This document shows positions 23,697-33,760 of a stretch of 64,000 bases of DNA, piece by piece. The notes beneath the pieces were generated by a model. It did no database searches. It worked only from the letters and a program-made list of their open reading frames with translations, and was not told the DNA's origin. The stretch comes from Meloidogyne chitwoodi. Taxonomy: Eukaryota; Nematoda; Chromadorea; Rhabditida; Meloidogynidae. Within the stretch, counting starts at the first letter, position 1, and each line of letters begins with the position of its first letter. A program made the translations under genes and the position numbers. The stretch lies in the NCBI GenBank assembly GCA_015183035.1, contig JACZZP010000018.1, positions 1,364,001 through 1,428,000 on the forward strand, read 5' to 3'.

Positions 23697-25831
23697 ATGT
23701 GGATTCCTTTCTTTTATTATGCAACTCGAAATGAATTTAATAGATGGTGGCGTATAGAATCAATTAACTATAGACGTTATGAACAATATGGAGAATTTTC
23801 TTATTATGATTCTCTTAATGTATGAATTCTAAAATTTATTGCGTTATTTTCATTTAGGAACGATTGGAAGAACGTATCCGTATTCAATTTTTGCCGGAAG
23901 GTCCGGTAATTGTTTCAATACTGATTGAACGTGAATTTCACGTGGTCAATGAAACAACTCATGATCCGGATCCGGACAATGACCACCCAGATTACTCTCG
24001 AAAGGTTTAATTTTTAATATTTAAGTTTAAATATTGGGTTCTCTAAATTTTAATGTTTTTTTGTGGCGATTATTTTTTAAAACATTAAATTTTCAAATTT
24101 TTTGTTTTCTCATTTTGGTAATCTTCACCAATCTGGGCGCCACCCCAAATAATCGCACCGGGATAGTAAAAACGTGTTTTTAGGGGTTATCGAGGTCGCT
24201 GATTATGAATATGATCTTATCACTAAACCTTATCATTTTATCACTAATTTTAAAAATCACAGATTTTATCATGGATATTTCCCAAATTACTCAAGTTATT
24301 AATAATAAAGAATCTGCTATTCAATATTTACAACAACATAACATTTTACGGTCTGTACCACCACTATGCCCATCATGTAATCAGCAAATGAGCGAAAATT
24401 TTGATAAAATCTTTGACTTTAAAAATTAGTGATAAGAAAAAACTGATATCAGATTCGTAATCAGCGACCTCGATAACCCCTAAAAACACGTTTTTACTAT
24501 CCCGGTACGATTATTTGGGGTGGCGCCCAGATTGGTGAAGATTACCCTCATTTTAAATAATTTAAGCAATCGATTAACTTACAGCCAAATTCTTCAAATT
24601 TTAATACACAAAATGCAGGAACAACTACAACAATAGACAACAAAACAAATAATTTTACTGCAAGCTCGTCATCACTTTCTTTTGTTTATGTTGGCAAGGA
24701 AGGTGAAACCAGTGAAAAGTTTGGCCAGTTTATTTCTCAAGGTTTAAATTAAAAAATATTAACTTGATAGAAAGAAATTCTGCATTTTGCAGTTCCTCAA
24801 AAGATGAATTAAAAATTTGAAATTGTATTCCTTAGAATAGATAAGAATTTTTAATAAAAGAAATTAACGTTCAGAAATCAAATTAAAAAAATTTTCTGGT
24901 CAGCGTCAAGAATTTCCCCATTACATATAATTTTGCGTTTTGTAATTTCTTCTTGAAGTTGCAAAATTGAGGATCGCTTTAAATAAAGAAAATAAACTTT
25001 TGAGGAATTTTAAAAATGTTGTTAAATATTTAAAAATTATATTTTCTCTCTTAGGCTTGCCTAGATCATTTGTCCTTGCCTTTTATCATCATTTTGCTAA
25101 TAAAAATAATGAAAATGAAGAAATTGAACCTGAATCTTCATCTGGTGTTTATCTCCAAAATTGTCTTCCAATTATGCATGCTTTTGATAGAAAAATTCAC
25201 TCCAAATTTGGTGGTAAAATGGAACTTTTGGATTTGACAGAAAATATGGAATCAATAAAAGTAAGAAATTAATTTAAATTTTTTATTTTCTTTTGAAAAT
25301 TTTTAAAAATTGAAAATATTTTGGATTAAAAGTTATAAAAAAATAAAGAATTTTTCGTCTAATATTCTGAAAATTATAAATTTATCTTTATAAATTTTAA
25401 ATTTATTTTTAATTTTACAGAATAAAGTGAATGATTTATATTTTTGTGATTATGAAGAATTTCCTAAAGAAATTTACTTGTGTGTGCTTATGCCAAAGCA
25501 CGAAGAAACTTCATTACAAGAATTTCTTGATAATTTTAACAATGTTGACCAACCGGGTACATCTAAACATTTAAAGGTTGGAATTATAAATTTATTAATT
25601 TTTTTCATTTAAAAATTTTTTTCTGACTTTTTATATTTCTTAAAGTTTAAGGCTTGAATTAATTGACTTTTTTTCCAGAAGGATTTGCTTCCCACTCTAA
25701 AAATTGAGTCTGTTATTGACGTAAAGAATGTTCTACATTATTTTGACTTCTCTGCAAAATATGGTCATTATGCTGGACTTTCCAAAATTACGGATTGGGA
25801 GTTTGTAATCTGCAGAGGATTTATTAAATAA
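23697..25831 (+). CDS. Unrecognised membrane-associated protein, interrupted by a Merlin element in an intron
   Basis: I do not recognise this gene with confidence. The first exon reads MWIPFFYYATRNEFNRWWRI and continues with a Tyr/Arg-rich segment. The frame is open upstream through hydrophobic residues (IIYIIAFLHL), suggesting a membrane anchor near the N-terminus. The next exon has RIRIQFLPEGPVIVSILIER. Later exons read KFGQFISQ|GLPRSFVLAFYHHF, then VYLQNCLPIMHAFD, DLYFCDYEEFPKEIYLCVLM and SAKYGHYAGLSKITDWEF. TAA at 25829-25831. About 330 residues. The WW...YR pattern after a hydrophobic start vaguely recalls GPI-transamidase PIG-S N-termini, but the rest does not match. The intron at about 24007-24583 contains a Merlin element. 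Confidence 0.5.
24117..24546. mobile_element. Merlin-type element with 89-bp inverted ends, 8-bp target duplication
   Basis: The 89-bp arms at 24117-24205 and 24458-24546 begin GGTAATCTTCACC and are inverted repeats with a single mismatch (CGCACC versus CGTACC). The flanks are exact 8-bp direct repeats (CTCATTTT at 24109-24116 and 24547-24554). The inside encodes only the N-terminus of an ISXO2/IS1016-type transposase. GG-starting termini, 8-bp duplications and that transposase type define the Merlin superfamily. The near-identical arms and the intact target duplication suggest a recent insertion of a non-autonomous derivative. Confidence 0.85.
24271..24429 (+). pseudogene. N-terminal remnant of ISXO2-like (Merlin) transposase
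   Basis: MDISQITQVINNKESAIQYL is followed by QQHNILRSVPPLCPSCNQQM, the first half of the zinc ribbon found at the start of ISXO2-like transposases. The frame then runs into unrelated residues and stops at 24427-24429. The second Cys pair and the entire catalytic domain are deleted. Confidence 0.65.
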
Positions 25832-26136
25832 TTTTTTGATAACTAGAATGATGGCTGTTTAGTTTTTTTTAATATTGTCGATTTATAGATCTTTAATTTT
25901 ATTTTCGTTCACTTGTTTGCTTTCAAATTGTCTTTTTTTTTGCCTTACTTTAAAAAATATAAATTATTATGTATCATAATTATGTGCAGTATTTTCATGA
26001 AAAACAAGTATTTAATTACTTAAATTTCATTCATTTTTTTATTTTTTAAAGAAAAATTTCTAGCTTTTTTGAAATGAACAATTTCTGCAAATGGTTAGAA
26101 GAAAATAATGAAGTTTTTTGTTTCCAAATGTGTATA
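25832..26136. other. AT-rich spacer, no gene seen
   Basis: About 0.3 kb between the unknown gene and the pogo-like transposon; nothing recognised. Confidence 0.5.
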
Positions 26137-28305
26137 CCGTATTTACTCGATTAATTACCCTGGGTAATTATTGTTTCAACTTGTAGCTGGAGGGGGTAAC
26201 TAATACAGGTGGGGTAATTAATAGAGGTAGGGTAATTATTTTTTCAACCGTTTTTGTGATTTAACAATATGAAAATTTGGCATAATGAATTCGACAATTT
26301 GATTCTCTGTCAGTGAAAAAGGTTTGCATTCTGTTTTTCTTTTTTTATTCTTTATTTATGTAAAGGCTGCAATTTTATTTTTTAACTATTTTTCCATTTA
26401 ATATTTAATTCTTGTTCTTTCCCTTAATTATGATTTTAGAAAACTTCCGGTTAGGAAATATTTTTATAAGAAATATGTCGTTAGATGATGAGATAATTGA
26501 ATTGCAAGAGGAGCCACAAATTGTTAACAAAAACAAACGATATAAAAGCCATGAAACTTCAGTGAAACTTGAAGCAATTGAATGGGCTCGAAAGAATTCA
26601 GTACATTCTGCTGCAAGGAAATTTAATGTTGACAGGTTTGCATAATAATTTTTCTTTTTCATTTTTTATTTATAGAAAATTGATCAGAAACTGGAGAAAT
26701 GATGAAAAAAAGCTCGAACAGCAGAGCAACAATATAAATGGGAAAAATCGAAAGAGGCTCGATGGAGGTGGCCGCAAAATTTTGCATCATGATTTGGAGA
26801 TAGAACTGTCAGACTGGGTGAAGGAAATGCGCGAACGTAAGCATTTGGTTTCAAGGCGAATTATTCACAATAAAGCCGTTGAAATATTTAAGAATACTGA
26901 TCTAAAGGTTTGAAATTAATTATTAAATAAACTTCAAATTTAGTTATCTAATGGTTGGTTGGAAAATTTCATGAGGCGTAACAACTTTGTTATTCGCCGC
27001 GTCACTACAACTTGTCAGCACCCTCCTGAAAATTATATAGAGGCAATAGCGAAATTTATTGTCCATGTTGAACAGCGAAGGAAGAAAGTTTCTTTTTCTG
27101 AAATTATTGCAATGGATGAAACTGCTGTTTGGTTTGATGATCCTGGAGGGAGATGCGTAGATTCTCGTGGTGTTAGAGAAGTCTTTTATGTGTTTGTTAT
27201 ATTTTCAAATTATTTTAGGTATCAGTCATAACAACAGGACATGAAAAGATGAGAATAACTGTTTGCCTTTCAGCACGTTCAGATGGAAGGAAGTTAACCC
27301 CTTATGTACTTGTTAAGAATAAGAGACCTATTCCACGTATTGTTGAGCAATTCAAAGGTAAAATAGCCATAAATTGGGCAGGATCCATTTGGATGAACGA
27401 CACAACAACTGAAGATTATCTACGCAAGATTATTGGCTCAAATATTTTTGGAAAAAAAAGGTTGCTTGTTTGGGATACATTTACATCTCATAAAAGCAAT
27501 GCTACTTCAAGAGTTTTGAGTGAATTGAAGTTAGAGCCTGCTTTCGTACCAGGAGGTTGTACCAAATTCGTTCAAGTTTGTTTTCGGTGTTAGTTATTTA
27601 ATTTTTTTAATTTTTAGCCTGGGGACATTAGTTTTAATAAACCATTTAAAGAGAAAGTGAGGCATTTTTATGAAGTATGGATGTTGAATGGCGAAAGGCA
27701 TGAATTTACTTCATCTGGAAATCCAAAACCACCATCTTTGGATATTGTTCTTGATTGGGTTTACAGATCCTGGTTGGAACTTTCTAAAGATGTTATCATC
27801 AAATCATTTTTGGGTATATTTAATTTTTAATTTCTTTATATTTTTAATAATTTCAGCCTGTGGACTCTCAAATTCTCTTGATGGCTTAGATGATGATTTA
27901 ATAGCATGTTTCAAACCTAATGGTTCTATTGGTGAGAAGGGACTTGACATTCTTTCTGAAATGCGTACAAAATCGAAAGCAGCAGATGGGAGTTCTGAGC
28001 AGTCACAGATTGAAAATGATGAAGCCGATGATGAGGATGGTTATGGTGTAAATCTCAATGGTATAGAAGATGATCTTGATTTGTTTTTTGATATTGAAGT
28101 TTAATATTGGTTTTTTATTGATTTTATTAATAAATTATTATATAGTAATTTATGGTTGAATTTAATAGGGGGTAATTAATAGAGTGTGGAGAGGGGGGTA
28201 ATTAATAGAGGTAGGGTAATTATTTTTTCAACCTATCGCTGGAGGGGGTAATTAATACAGGTGGGGCAATTAATTGGGGGAGGGTAATTAATCGAGTAAA
28301 TACGG
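26137..28305. mobile_element. pogo/Tigger-type DNA transposon, apparently complete
   Basis: Terminal inverted repeats of 25 bp (CCGTATTTACTCGATTAATT then ACCCT) are perfect at both ends and flanked by TA (26135-26136 and 28306-28307), the target duplication of Tc1/mariner/pogo elements. Inside lies one spliced transposase gene with all catalytic residues. Subterminal blocks of GGGGTAATTAATA-type words occur on both sides in the same orientation: three or more units at 26187-26250 and about six at 28150-28300. They are candidate transposase-binding sites. About 2.17 kb in total. Confidence 0.9.
26475..28104 (+). CDS. pogo/Tigger-like DDE transposase
   Basis: Six exons join in frame with GT-AG introns: 26475-26635, 26676-26907, 26944-27180, 27219-27575, 27618-27813 and 27857-28104. 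The N-terminus (MSLDDEIIELQEE) leads to a Psq/CENP-B-like helix-turn-helix (SVKLEAIEWARKN, SAARKFNVDRKLIRNW). A second CENP-B-type HTH follows (LVSRRIIHNKAVEIF, NGWLENFMRRNN). The DDE domain shows IIAMDETAVWFD (first D), KKRLLVWDTFTSHKS (second D) and CTKFVQPGDISFNKPFK (third D), then CGLSNSLDG. An acidic C-terminal tail follows (DEADDEDGYG). No stops or frameshifts, so it may be active or recently active. The ATG at 26475 was chosen because an acceptor-like TTTTAG lies just upstream. Confidence 0.9.
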
Positions 28306-28663
28306 TATTCGTTTAATTGATAAATCCACAGGATATAGATTATTCACAAAGGAAAATGTTTGAATGAATTGGAACTATTGATAAAGGTTTTTTTAAATTT
28401 TTTGATTGAGTTTTTGTATTTTTCCCTTATTTTTAATGTCCGCAGATTTTATCCGCAATTCTTTTCTTTTTTTTTTAAAGATTATTTTTATAGGAATTAA
28501 AAGGTCTTTAGTTTTTTTGTATTTTTCTATTTAAAAGAAAGGTCAAATTTATCAGTTTTAAAAATTTATTTAAGCAAAGTGTTGATTAAGGAAATATTAA
28601 TTTGCGCATAAAAAGGAAAAATATCTATTTTTATTTAATTTAATTTTTTATCAAGTGTTTAAT
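28306..28663. other. AT-rich spacer, no gene seen
   Basis: Nothing recognisable between the pogo-like element and the G-rich hairpin element. Confidence 0.45.
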
Positions 28664-28800
28664 TAGGGTAGCTCCCCGACCATTTGTCGGGGGACGGGGT
28701 TTGGCCTATCGGGGGTGTCTGTCTGCTGAAATGTCGGGGGCGGGGGTGTCGGGGTTTGGGTCGGGGGAGGAGAAAAGTCGGGGGACGTGGTGCTACCCTA
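28664..28800. mobile_element. G-rich MITE with TAGGGTAGC termini
   Basis: TAGGGTAGC at 28664-28672 is inverted as GCTACCCTA at 28792-28800. The interior is packed with TCGGGGG/CGGGG words on one strand, extreme for this AT-rich region and able to form G-quadruplexes on paper. Flanks share GTTTA (GTTTAAT left, GTTTAGA right), a possible but imperfect target duplication of hAT type. Confidence 0.6.
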
Positions 28801-29430
28801 GTTTAGATCCCAGAGAAGTACATTATTACTGCACTTTGTTTCCAACACTAAAGAGTATTCAGATATTTTGACAAGGTTTTTTTTAATATTTTTTGGTCCT
28901 TGAATGTTTCAAGGCTTTGTCCTCAAATTTAACAATTTTTTAAAGCTTAGATTTACCTTTGATTCAGCAGAAATTTTAGCCCTCTTTTTTGCATTTGAAC
29001 GCATTTATTTTGATTATTTTTGCAGACAAACTGGAGGATAATATTTAATGACGAAACAAAGTGCAGTGGACTTCGGGGATATCTAATAGCTTAAATTTTC
29101 TTGGATTATCGAAAAGATTTAGAAGAAGATGAAAAACAAGAATAAACAGATTTATGGTTTTTTTTTTGAATTTTCCAAAAACTAATTTTAAATTTAAAAA
29201 AAATTTTCGTTTCGATGGAAAAAATTTCGGTGTTTAGCACACGTCTTATGTATAAAAAATCAGAAAATCTGATTTTTAAAGAATAAAGCATATAAATAAA
29301 TTCACTGACTCTTTTAATGAGAATTAAATTCATGTAATGAAGTTATATAAAATTCTTGGAAACATTGATGGGTGTGGGTATTTTTGTATTTTTTTTGGTT
29401 TTTATTATTTTCCCATCATTCTTTTATTTT
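28801..29430. other. Spacer downstream of the myosin light chain gene
   Basis: AT-rich DNA with no supportable exon. It includes the 3-prime UTR of the minus-strand myosin light chain gene. Confidence 0.45.
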
Positions 29431-30587
29431 CTAATCTCCTTCAGGGTAAGGTCCAGCGATTACTTTCTTGACAAATTCTGAAATAAAAATTTAATAGAAA
29501 ATGGACATTAGAGTATAGGTAATTATTTAATCAAGTAATTTTGAGTAGGCTTTAGTATGGAAAAATCGTGTCCAGACATTTCGTCACCTCACGACATTTC
29601 GTCCCAACGGCAAAAAAATCGTGGGCCCAGGTAAACGAAATGTAGTTTTTTTGCCGTAGAGGCGAAATGTCGTGCAATTTTGTTCGACGGAATGTATACG
29701 TCCGGAAATTCTAATAGAAAAGAGAATTTTTGCTTATTGGGAGGACGAAATATAAAAGTACAACAGAGTTTTAAACAATTTTGAATAAATTAAAAAAACT
29801 TACGATCATAATTGACCATTCCTTCACTATCTTCAACTCCTTGTAAAAGTTCACCAACTTCTTCCGCAGTGAGTCGTTCGCCCAATGCCTGTAAAACATG
29901 CCTTAATTCAGCTGCCATAATTTTACCACTTTCATCTTTATCAAAAACTTTAAGTCCTTCCATAAAATCTGCATAACTACCAATCTCCTTTAGAAAAGAA
30001 AAAAAAATTTTTTAATTAAAAAAAATTATTTTTACTTTTTCCTTTGAAAGTTGATCATAAATTGGCATCCATTCTTCAAATGCTAAACGTTTTTCACCTT
30101 TCTTTTTATATTCTTGACCAGCAGCTTTCCAAACCAAGGCATTTGTTGGTTTTAAACCACATGCCCGAACGACTTCTCCTATTTGAAGTCCATCAATTTT
30201 TCCATCCATTTCTTAAAAAATATTTATAAAACAAAAATGTAAAAGATTAATAATATGAAAAATAGAGGTTATCCCATTTTGGGTCAATAATCGCCTAAAT
30301 TCTCTAATAGGGGAGAACTGTCACCTATTTTCCATCCTGAATATCTTTCTATTAAAGTTAATTCTACTAGAAGGGTTCTTATATTAATAAAATATTAAAA
30401 AACGAAAATATGGGAGAGTGGTATACAAAAGTAGAAAACATGATAATAAAATTAAATTGTTTTATTTTTATAAAATCTTCAAAACTCACCCTCATCATAA
30501 AGATTGAAAATTTCTTTGATTTCTTTAAAAAAAAATTTTATTAAATTAAAATAAAAAATTGCCATTTTTACCTGTTTGCGATGGCAT
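29431..30587 (-). CDS. Essential (alkali) myosin light chain
   Basis: Calmodulin-superfamily light chain that binds the myosin neck in muscle. Exons read [36 protein letters not shown], then [20 protein letters not shown] and [18 protein letters not shown]. The third part is [20 protein letters not shown], then [17 protein letters not shown] and [17 protein letters not shown]. About 150 residues, normal size. EF-hand loops are partly degenerate, as usual in essential light chains; the FDKDESGKI loop is the best preserved. It is closest in layout to nematode mlc-3-type proteins. The last intron (about 29479-29810) is long and holds a MITE at 29571-29704. Stop TAG at 29431-29433. Confidence 0.9.
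29571..29704. mobile_element. Palindromic MITE, copy 1, in a myosin light chain intron
   Basis: Shares ACATTTCGTC at the left, a central GGTAAACGAAATGTAGTTTT and GGCGAAATGTCGTGCAATTT at the right with the copy at 47643-47779, in the same orientation. The ends and the CGGCAAAAAA / TTTTTTTGCCG core are inverted repeats of each other. Confidence 0.75.
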
Positions 30588-32273
30588 TTTCAGAAAATAA
30601 TAAAATAATAATTAGAAAATCAAAACTGGATGTTTGGTTGATATTGAATATACGAGAGAGAGTTATACAAATAATAAAATGGTAGAAGCAAAAAAAGAGG
30701 AAGGAAGACTTTTTTTGAGCTTTAAATCAACAACTCTCTCTACTCTTAAGTGGATATATTGAGCAGTAAAAAATGTAAAAAGAAAAAAATTTCTAGTCAG
30801 AATTGTTGAGTTATCTTAAATCTCCTACATAGAATATATTTTTGAGAAATAAAAGAAGACGTAGAAAAGCCTCTCTCACTATAAAAGCTTCCGGAAATGA
30901 ACAAGTTTTAATTTCTCTTTCTCTCTAGTGTTGAGAGAGAGAGAAACAGTTATAAATTGTAGTAAGAGAAATAAAACTTTTTTCTTCTGATTTTCTGATT
31001 TGTAAAAGAGAAAAGTTTTTAAGTTTATTTAATCTTCCTGTGCGCTTAACTTTTTTAGGTGTATAAAAACGCCATAACGTAAGACTTTCGTTCGTTGTAA
31101 AAATGCTTAGGCGCACATGCTACCTATGCGATTTTTAAAGAATGATTTTCTGATACATCTTTCCTCTTTTTATATTTATCTGTTTTATTAAGTCAATGCT
31201 CAATAATAAAAAAGAGAAAATGTTTTTAGGTAAAAAGAGAGACAACTGTCTATATCCTCAAGAATGGAGTAGGCGGTTTTATAACACGGCTGCTTTAAAA
31301 AATTATCCCTTTTTTCAATACTAGAGCGTTGCAGATCAATTAAATTCAAAAGAAAATAAAAGAAAAATAATTTTTAAAGCAAAAATGGATTTTAGGGTAT
31401 TTTAACTAAAATAAAAAATATTTAAGAAGGGACAGATGTTCGTCTAAAAGTACTAAATAATTAAACAATTTCCATGGATGGCTAACGAAAAAGTTTTTTT
31501 TTATTTTTTTTGTTGTTTGATAATAATGAAAATGAATCATTGACAAAGGGTTTTATATTAGTTAAAAATAATGCTTGAAAAATAAACAAAAATAAAATAA
31601 ATGTTATATAAAAAATAAAAAAACGAATTTAATAGAAAAATGAAACTTTGAACTTAGAAATAAAAATTTAAAGGAAAAAAAGAATAAAATTAAATTTAAC
31701 TTAGGTATTTATTTTTTAACTTATTTAATTAAAAAAATAGTTTGGTATTTTGTAAGATTTATCCTCTCTTGGGATATTGAATTTTATGTTGTATGCAGAT
31801 TATGCGAATCATGAAAATAGTGCATGGACAGAGATGTATAGACATATTTCTACCTCTTTTTCTGTTTTAAGGTTAAACTTTATTCTGATTTTTCTCAATT
31901 GTTCTAATTTTAATTCTGATTCCAAGTTTTAATCATTTTAAGGTTTACTCTTATTTTTATTCTGATTTAATTAATTCTATTTTCAAGTTTTAAGCTTATT
32001 CTGCTTCCAAGTTTTAATTATGTTAAAGTATACTGTAGTCATTTCAAATAAAATGTAGTGTATATAAGCAAAATGCCAAAAATTTATTTTCTATTTTTAG
32101 TCTAGACATACAGATTGTTTTTATCAGGCGAGTGTTATTTTTTCCTTAAATATTTCATCCTTCTTGCGTCTTTTTTTTCATGAACATAGCTTTTTTATGT
32201 TTTCTAATCCTAATAGAAAATTTGTTCAGATTAAATTTTTTTTATTTAGCAGCAATACTACAGTGCCCAAGGA
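30588..32273. other. Long intergenic region upstream of light chain and KH genes
   Basis: About 1.7 kb without supportable exons. It contains a short CTCTCT / GAGAGAG hairpin (about 30915-30950) and an imperfect repeat of TTCTGATTCCAAGTTTTAAT-like words at 31870-32020. The missing 5-prime exons of the KH gene may lie here; an in-frame TAG closes the frame just before its first recognisable exon. Confidence 0.4.
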
Positions 32274-33760
32274 ATGATTGTCAATCCGATAGAAAATATC
32301 GGTCAGTATATTCCGACTCAAGGTGTTCCAGCTTCTATTGTTTCTCGAGATGGCACTTATTCAACTGCCTATAATGCTACAATTCCATTGGGCTTAAATC
32401 CGCAGTCTCTTTACATTCAAAGCCCAGCGACGGTTGCTAACTTCCAAAATACTACGGGTTATCAATTTGCCTCTGCAAATAATATTCCACTTGTACCGCA
32501 AAATACAATGCCTAATCCAATTCACATCAAAACACGGGTATATGTGCCTAACCAGATTGTTGGTATTCTTATCGGGACTAAGGTTTTTTATTTGAATTAG
32601 ATTTATATACTCATTTTTCTGCCTTTTCTCACAACTTTATTTTTTTTTAAATTTTATTTTTAAGGGTCAAACAATCAAAAGTGTTATTGCGGAAAGCGGG
32701 TTGTTTTAGTTAAAATAATTAAATTAATTTATATTATTTTAGTGCTATAATAAGAATTGAAGGAGATCGTGATCCAACTCCATCTTCATCTTCAGTGCAT
32801 CAGAATACTTGTAATTCTATCGATGCTAGCCAGGAAAATAGTTATAATAATACTAAAAGTACTGCTACATGTATTGGAGTTGAATCTTCAACTGTTGTTG
32901 TTGATGATAAGTCTTATGATAATCTTCAAGAACATGGTGATAATAACATTTTGAATGGTCAAATTGAGCCGCCTGTTTCTGATTCGTTGGTAACTTGTGA
33001 GACAATTCAAGTTAATGGAGGTGGACACAAAAAGAATAATGTTGTCACTGGACATCCTCCAAGTCCAGATCAGCGCGGAGTGTTCATTTCTGGATATGAC
33101 TTTCAAGTTTCTAGGGTTGTTGTTTTTTTTTAAATTTATTTTTAATTTTATTAAGGCGCTCTTTTGGGTCTTCAGAAAGTTTGTTTTATTTTCTAACTAT
33201 TTTTAAATTAAATTTAAAGGGTAGCTGAGAATCAGAATATGCGAGCTGAAGAAATCTTTCTTACCTGTGAGGCAATTGTTCCAAGCAAAGTTGTTGGACG
33301 AATCATTGGAAAAAATGGTCAAAATGTAAGAAATTTAGCAGACATAGAAAATTTAATTTTAACTTTTTAAGGTTAAGCGGTTGCAACTAAAGAGCGGTAA
33401 TCCAATTTTATTTTCTTTTTGACAAATCTTTTACCTTTTTATTTAAGGAGCGTCTATCAAAGTTCCAGAAAATCTTGATCAAAACGACAAAAATTCCAAT
33501 GAAGCTGCCGTTCGTGTTGTTGGAAACTTTTATGCTGTTCAAATGGTTCAATACCATTTTGGCACGCTTATTTTTGACACCGAATGGCGTGAAAGCAAGG
33601 AATACAATGGTTAACATTTAAATTTTTTATCGAATTTTGTCTTATATATACAAAAAAGTCTTAAATTTCGCTTATTTCAGAAAAACGATCCCGCTTCCGT
33701 CGTAATTTAGCCGCTTATGATCCATTATCCTCTCATTTGGAGTATCCAGAAAAGGTTTAT
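32254..33760 (+). repeat. KH gene tandem duplication, copy A
   Basis: Offset to copy B is 1541 bp over the first two exons. From 32260 to about 33130 the copies differ at only a handful of bases, including introns. From about 33226 on, exons carry frequent synonymous changes and the following intron cannot be aligned. Confidence 0.9.

Noticed and set aside
23697..25831. PIG-S (GPI transamidase subunit)
   Set aside because: Only the first 40 residues vaguely resemble it; the rest does not, and the protein is too short.
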